A stretch of 64,000 bases of DNA from Mollicutes bacterium. Its GTDB lineage: Bacteria > Bacillota_I > Bacilli_A > Izemoplasmatales > Izemoplasmataceae. The position numbers were made by a program, and so were the translations under genes. Shown here piece by piece: positions 60,154-64,000 of this stretch. Positions within the stretch are counted from its first letter, which is position 1, and each line of letters opens with the position of its first letter. Below the pieces are notes generated by a model. The model was given only the letters and a program-made list of their open reading frames with translations, was not told where the DNA came from and did not search any database. The stretch spans positions 31,028 to 95,027 of the forward strand of contig PWEL01000038.1 of the NCBI GenBank assembly GCA_003553945.1. Direction: 5' to 3'.

Positions 60154-60415
60154 CGAGGTGCGCTTCGATGCGCTCATAGACCTCGTCCGGGACCTTTACT
60201 GAAAAGGCTCTATCCAGTGCGCGGTTCTTCTTCGCTTTCTCCAGAGTCTCCCGGTCCTTCTTGATATAGGCTCCGCGACCGTGGGCCTTGCCGGAGGGGT
60301 CAGGGAAGATGTCGCCTTCCTTGTTTCTGACAATCCGGAGCATATCGCCTTTCGGATGACGCTCGCGGGTGACGACGCAAGTCCTCAAGGGAATCTTCCT
60401 ACGCTTCTTCGGCAT
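60146..60415 (-). CDS. ylxR: YlxR family RNA-binding protein (DUF448)
   Basis: 89 residues from ATG at 60415, with GGAGG 6 nt upstream; longer starts lack one. The family signature is RTCVVTRERHPKGDMLRIVRN, then DPSGKAHGRGAYIKKD and a C-terminal ALDRAFSVKVP. It overlaps nusA by 17 nt, within the standard nusA-ylxR-ylxQ-infB order. Confidence 0.93.
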   Translation of the reverse strand: MPKKRRKIPLRTCVVTRERHPKGDMLRIVRNKEGDIFPDPSGKAHGRGAYIKKDRETLEKAKKNRALDRAFSVKVPDEVYERIEAHLDA

Positions 60416-61511
60416 CTTCTTCCTCCTCTTCAACCTTTTCATGCAAAGGAGTGTAGTGGATGCCCTCCTCATCCGCCTGGGTGACGGATTTTATATCGAT
60501 CTTCCATCCGCTCGACTGGGCGGCAAGACGTACATTCTGACCCTTGGAGCCGATGGCGCCCGTAAAATCATCGTCATTGACGATTACAACGGCGGTCTTC
60601 TCCTTTCGGTCGGTGTTGATGGCTATGATACGCGCCGGCGCCAGCGCATTGGCGATCAGCTCATCGGGATTGTCCGACCAGCGGTAGAAACTGATCTTCT
60701 CGCCCTGCAGCTGGTCCTCGACATCCTGTTTCCTGCGGCTTCCGCGCCCCAGGCATGCACCGACAGGGTCGACATTGTCATCATGGGAATATACAGCGAT
60801 CTTGCTGCGGCGGCCGGCGTCGCGGGCCAGTCCCATGATCTCCACAGTGCCATCCATGATCTCCGGGACGTTCTGTTCGATCAAGCGCTTGACCAGGTTT
60901 CTATCGGTCCTTGAAACATAGACTTTCGGCCCCTTCGGAGTCATCTCGACCTTGGTGATGTATACTTTTATCTTCGCGCCGACACGGACCGTGTCGGTTT
61001 CGAGGAATTCCTTCCTGGGAAGGCTCGTAAGGAGATCATGACCGAGATCGAGAGTGACAAAATCCTTCTCGCGCGAGATGGTTATGATCTCGGCAGTGAC
61101 CATCTCGTTCTCCTTGTCCTTGAATACATCGTAGACTTTCTCCCGCTCGAGCTGCTTGAGGCCTTGCTTGAGAATCTGCTTGGCACTCATTGCGGCATTG
61201 CGCCCGAAGTTCTTCGGGGTCACGTTTCTCGAAAACGTATCGCCGAGACTGATGCGTTTCTTCTCTTTCTTCGCCTCTTCAAGGGCTATTTCACCCGATG
61301 CTTCCGGTTCTTCGACGACCTTGTAGTCTTCAAAGACATCGATGCGATCCTTGTCCTCGTCGAAGACCACGCGGACATTCTCCCGGTTTTCAAATTCTTT
61401 CTTGTAGGCGTTGAGCAGTCCGTGTTCCAAGATAGCGTACACTTTGTCCTTTTCCAGCCCTCTCTCCCTTACTAGAGCATCAAGGGCCTCGAAAAACTCC
61501 TTGCTTTGCAT
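60399..61511 (-). CDS. nusA: Transcription termination/antitermination factor NusA
   Basis: RNA polymerase-bound factor for pausing and termination. It has 370 residues: N-terminal polymerase-binding domain (LDALVRERGLEKDKVYAILE), S1 domain (EMVTAEIITISREKDFVTLDLG), and KH domains (RDAGRRSKIAVYSHDDNVDPVGACLGRG; GSKGQNVRLAAQSSGWKIDI). The C-terminus is short and acidic, as in Bacillus, lacking the extra repeats of enterobacterial NusA. NusA may act on the leader terminator of its own operon at 61974-61998. Confidence 0.96.
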   Translation of the reverse strand: MQSKEFFEALDALVRERGLEKDKVYAILEHGLLNAYKKEFENRENVRVVFDEDKDRIDVFEDYKVVEEPEASGEIALEEAKKEKKRISLGDTFSRNVTPKNFGRNAAMSAKQILKQGLKQLEREKVYDVFKDKENEMVTAEIITISREKDFVTLDLGHDLLTSLPRKEFLETDTVRVGAKIKVYITKVEMTPKGPKVYVSRTDRNLVKRLIEQNVPEIMDGTVEIMGLARDAGRRSKIAVYSHDDNVDPVGACLGRGSRRKQDVEDQLQGEKISFYRWSDNPDELIANALAPARIIAINTDRKEKTAVVIVNDDDFTGAIGSKGQNVRLAAQSSGWKIDIKSVTQADEEGIHYTPLHEKVEEEEEDAEEA

Positions 61512-61521
61512 GGTATTCCTC

Positions 61522-61953
61522 CTAAAAATCTATCGCTAGTCGAATCTTCTCGATATCGGTGACGAAAACGGTCTGCAGCTTCCCCTGCTTGTCCTCGACA
61601 TCCACAGAAGTCTCGCTGACACGCCGGAGATGCCCCCGTACCTCAGTATCGGGCGTCTTGACATAGACAAAGCGTCCTCGGGCTCTGTGCATTTCTTCAA
61701 AGTCCCGGAGCGTATGTTCCGCCCCTGCGGAAGTGACTTCGAGGACATAAGCGCTCTCTATGGGGTCGACATCGTCGAGGAAGGCCGAGAGATGCTCGGA
61801 CACGCGGACGCAGTCATCAATGGAGACAGGATCCTCGTGGTCGATCTTCACGCTGAGCACCTTCTCCCCGCGCCTCGGCGCGAGAGTGAGGTCATACAGA
61901 TAGAAACCGAGCCGTTCGACTTCCTTGCGGATCTTTTCCTTCAACGCATCCAT
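61522..61953 (-). CDS. rimP: Ribosome maturation factor RimP
   Basis: 30S assembly factor. It has 143 residues: DLTLAPRRGEKVLSVKIDHEDPVSIDDCVRVSEHLSAFLDD, then YVLEVTSAGAEHTLRD (family consensus YxLEVSSPGxxRPL) and a C-terminal SH3-like domain. First gene of the operon, preceded by AGGGAGG, a leader terminator and a promoter. Confidence 0.95.
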   Translation of the reverse strand: MDALKEKIRKEVERLGFYLYDLTLAPRRGEKVLSVKIDHEDPVSIDDCVRVSEHLSAFLDDVDPIESAYVLEVTSAGAEHTLRDFEEMHRARGRFVYVKTPDTEVRGHLRRVSETSVDVEDKQGKLQTVFVTDIEKIRLAIDF

Positions 61954-61973
61954 AACGAAACCTCCCTAGGCAT

Positions 61974-61998
61974 AAAAAGAGTGGGATTTGACCCACTC
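61974..61998 (-). terminator. Intrinsic terminator in the rimP-nusA operon leader
   Basis: On the minus strand GAGTGGG / CCCACTC (61979-61985, 61992-61998) with a 6-nt loop is followed by TTTTT. It lies downstream of the operon promoter (62021-62049) and upstream of rimP. It both ends transcripts from the methyltransferase gene and can attenuate the operon. Confidence 0.85.
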
Positions 61999-62020
61999 CT
62001 CTCACCCATATGTCAATGAT

Positions 62021-62049
62021 ATTCTAGCATAGCCCCGGTGAAAGTGCAA
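62021..62049 (-). promoter_or_regulatory. Promoter of the rimP-nusA-infB operon
   Basis: On the minus strand TTGCAC (62044-62049) and TAGAAT (62021-62026) are 17 nt apart, with TG one base before the -10. It begins immediately after the methyltransferase stop. Confidence 0.7.
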
Positions 62050-62052
62050 GCC

Positions 62053-62766
62053 TCAAACATCATGAGAGGCGGGCCGATAAAAACGATGCATCAGGATACT
62101 TCCGGCGATGGCGACATTCAATGAATCGATGTTCTCTATGGGAATATGGACATAATCATCCGAGAGGTCGAGCGCCCTTTTAGAAAGCCCGCTGCCTTCA
62201 TTCCCAAGAACAAGAGCCATCGGGGGTTCACAAGCGACGCTGCCCCCCTCTTTCGAATGTGCCGCGAGAAGCCGATGGTGAAAACGATCGGCGAAGGATG
62301 GCAAGGACATCTCGAGGATGTTCAGGGAAAAGACCGCTCCCTGCGTGCTGCGAAGCACCTTGGGGCTGTAAGGGTCGGCGCATTCGTCAAGCACGACGGT
62401 GCGAAAGTCGAATGCAAGCGCCGAACGGAGCAGCGTGCCGACATTCCCCGGATCCTGGATATGCTCGAGTAGCAACGCCTTCTCGTGGGGAGGGCGCTCC
62501 TTTGGAAACTTCGCGACACCTACGACCTTAGGCGGCGTCGACGCGCCGGAAAGCTTCTTCATGACTTTCTCATCGACCAGCGTCGCTTCAGGGTGTCGCG
62601 ATTCAAGCGCAAAGACTTGTTCGAGAAGGGACGCTTTCTGGGCTTCCTCTATGAGGTGCGACCCCTCGATCAGCATCCTTTTCTGCTGGCGGCGGTGTTT
62701 TTTATGTCTGAGCTTCGCTGCGGCCTTGATTCGGGCGTTCTGAGTGGATGTGATGTATTCAGGCAT
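62053..62766 (-). CDS. TrmH/SpoU family RNA methyltransferase
   Basis: 2'-O-methyltransferase of rRNA or tRNA with a knotted SPOUT fold. It has 237 residues from ATG at 62766 (8-nt overlap ATGCCTGA with thiI). The substrate-binding N-terminal part (STQNARIKAAAKLRHKKHRRQQKRMLIEGSHLI in outline) precedes the catalytic motifs: LLEHIQDPGNVGTLLRSAL, ALVLGNEGSGLSKRAL and HIPIENIDSLNVAIAGSILMHRF. It resembles TsnR/RlmB-like YsgA proteins; the modified base is unknown. Confidence 0.92.
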   Translation of the reverse strand: MPEYITSTQNARIKAAAKLRHKKHRRQQKRMLIEGSHLIEEAQKASLLEQVFALESRHPEATLVDEKVMKKLSGASTPPKVVGVAKFPKERPPHEKALLLEHIQDPGNVGTLLRSALAFDFRTVVLDECADPYSPKVLRSTQGAVFSLNILEMSLPSFADRFHHRLLAAHSKEGGSVACEPPMALVLGNEGSGLSKRALDLSDDYVHIPIENIDSLNVAIAGSILMHRFYRPASHDV

Positions 62767-63994
62767 CGTCCTCACCCAGCGCTTCTGCGACACTGAACCC
62801 CTTATCAGGAAGACAGGGGGCATCCTCGGGTGTGACGGTCAGCGTCCTGATGCCTTGTAGCGCCGCGTCAACCAGGGCCTGATGATCGAAGAGGTTCTCG
62901 TAGCGTCCGGCGATATAGTCCCTCGGCTTCGTAGCCGGGCTCTTAGGCACATAGACCTGACAGCAGTCCTCGAAAGGGCGGATGGATATCTCATAAGTGC
63001 CGATCGCCTCAGAGAGGGCGACGATATCCTTCTTATCATACGTCGCGAGCGGACGGATGACGGCCGGAGAGGCCACCTGGTCCGAAAGCAGCATGCTCGG
63101 GAGCGTCTGGCTCGCGACCTGTCCGATGGACTCACCGTTGATCAGGACGGGATAGTGCCTCGCTTCGGCATATCTCGAGGCGATGCGGACCATCATGCGT
63201 CTCATGATGGTGATGTGGTACGGTGTCGGCACCAGGTCGAGTATCGTCCTGTGCATATCTAGAAACGGCACCATATGGAGGGTGATGGTGTTCTCCTTGG
63301 CATAACGGGAGAGCTTCTGCGAGATGTCGATGGTCTTCTGAGCGGATTCGACAGGGGTCAGAGGCGTCGATTCGAAATGGATGAGTTCAAGGTCGATTCC
63401 CTTTTTCATCGCGAGGAACGCCGCCACGGGGGAATCGATCCCTCCGGAGATCATTGCAAGTCCCTTCCCCATGGTGCCGACGGGGAATCCGCCGATCCCC
63501 GGAATCTTATCCGCGAAAAGATAGGCCGCATCATGACGTATCTCGACATGCAGCGTGAGCTCGGGGTCGTGCACATCCGCTTTGAGATAGGGGTTCGAGG
63601 GCAGGATGTCCCTCGCGACGTGCTGGGCGAGCTCGATGGAGTTCAGCGGATAGCTTTTATCTGATCGCTTGGCTTCGACCTTGAAAGTCGTCGGGCGTTC
63701 GACACGGGCGTCGACGACTTTTTGTGCGGTCTTCTTGATAGCATCGAGGTCTTTCCCCGACCTCTCCACGAGCGAATAGCTTGCCAGACCGGCCACAAAG
63801 TTAAGATCGCGGATGACGCGCTCATGGTCCTCACCGTGCAGGACGACATAGAGCCGGTCATGGTCGTTCTCGACCGTGACCTTGGGGCTGCTCATTTTTT
63901 CTTTCACTCTTTGGATGGCTGTCCGGATGAACTGTTTCTTGTTTCTCCCTTTGAGCACCAGATCGCCATAACGGACCAGTATTCTCTCTGGCAT
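62759..63994 (-). CDS. thiI: tRNA 4-thiouridine synthase ThiI (no rhodanese domain)
   Basis: Adenylates uridine 8 of tRNA for thiolation and can feed thiamine synthesis. It has 411 residues. The ferredoxin-like/THUMP N-terminal region (to about 165) is followed by the PP-loop ATPase with MISGGIDSPVAAFLAM and KKGIDLELIHF. Like the Bacillus enzyme it lacks the C-terminal rhodanese domain. The start ATG is 6 nt from the right edge. No iscS-like gene is visible beside it within the window. Confidence 0.95.
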   Translation of the reverse strand: MPERILVRYGDLVLKGRNKKQFIRTAIQRVKEKMSSPKVTVENDHDRLYVVLHGEDHERVIRDLNFVAGLASYSLVERSGKDLDAIKKTAQKVVDARVERPTTFKVEAKRSDKSYPLNSIELAQHVARDILPSNPYLKADVHDPELTLHVEIRHDAAYLFADKIPGIGGFPVGTMGKGLAMISGGIDSPVAAFLAMKKGIDLELIHFESTPLTPVESAQKTIDISQKLSRYAKENTITLHMVPFLDMHRTILDLVPTPYHITIMRRMMVRIASRYAEARHYPVLINGESIGQVASQTLPSMLLSDQVASPAVIRPLATYDKKDIVALSEAIGTYEISIRPFEDCCQVYVPKSPATKPRDYIAGRYENLFDHQALVDAALQGIRTLTVTPEDAPCLPDKGFSVAEALGEDDA

Positions 63995-64000
63995 GCCGAA

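Noticed and set aside
1-64000. TGA read as tryptophan (Mollicutes-type code)
   Set aside because: TGA terminates many genes at family-correct ends (for example glgC, citE, buk, ctp) and Trp is encoded by TGG throughout.
1-64000. tRNA, rRNA, CRISPR arrays, insertion sequences, prophage genes
   Set aside because: No tRNA T-arm/CCA-like clover leaf, no rRNA sequence, no regularly spaced repeats, and no transposase or integrase frames were seen.

Overview
The window is a tightly packed, GC-rich stretch of a bacterial chromosome. Nearly every gene is on the minus strand; only a radical SAM gene (31916-32851) and an RNase J gene (51097-52773) are on the plus strand. TGA is used as a normal stop, so the genetic code is standard. 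Several features point to an anaerobic, fermentative member of the Bacillota: an hpf-secA-prfB block, long-form HPF, RNase J, YlxR/YlxQ, GlgD, YitT and YutG proteins, a T-box before leuS, and cre-like operators. The short IF-2 and the DUF1189 gene lean towards the Bacilli/Mollicutes/Erysipelotrichia side. This placement is an inference; no rRNA is present.

Layout, left to right (transcription mostly runs right to left). 1-4585: end of an Rnf ferredoxin:NAD+ oxidoreductase operon (rnfC-D-G-E, cut by the window edge) with an enlarged RnfD and a triplicated RnfG. 4610-13035: phosphoglucomutase, peroxiredoxin and glycogen genes (glgB, glgC, a fused glgD-glgA, glgP). 13037-22702: glgB, recX, an S41 protease, yitT, prfB, secA, hpf and a small zinc-ribbon gene. 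22749-28177: a branched-chain amino acid fermentation operon (leucine dehydrogenase, P-loop ATPase, four-subunit 2-oxoacid:ferredoxin oxidoreductase, butyrate kinase). 28342-31828: T-box-controlled leuS and a DUF1189 membrane protein. 32861-43876: one long operon for glutamate fermentation by the methylaspartate pathway (glutamate mutase, its reactivase, methylaspartate ammonia-lyase, citramalate/citrate lyase and its maturation enzymes), ending in a membrane protein and a glycosyltransferase. 44191-46817: LemA-like, degenerate HD-GYP and YutG proteins. 46890-57608: fmt, priA, a HAD phosphatase, RNase J, a UbiA prenyltransferase, a degenerate galactokinase homologue, a DEDD exonuclease-like protein and uvrC. 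57654-63994: rbfA, infB, ylxQ, ylxR, nusA, rimP, an rRNA methyltransferase and thiI.

How it fits together: glutamate and branched-chain amino acids are oxidised. The 2-oxoacid oxidoreductase, and presumably pyruvate oxidation elsewhere, reduce ferredoxin, and Rnf turns that into an ion gradient and NADH. Acyl-CoA energy is recovered by butyrate kinase, and surplus carbon is stored as glycogen. Both amino-acid operons have a sigma-A-type promoter with a cre-like site at the start of transcription, which suggests shared carbon catabolite control. Two expected enzymes are absent from the window: phosphotransbutyrylase and mesaconase.

The most unusual items are the three-module RnfG, the lysine-rich coiled insertion in RnfD, the GlgD-GlgA fusion, the glutamate-mutase leader (promoter, cre, small ORF, intrinsic terminator), a galactokinase homologue without its kinase motifs, and a membrane HD-GYP protein with altered metal ligands. 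All similarity statements come from reading the sequence; no database search was run.
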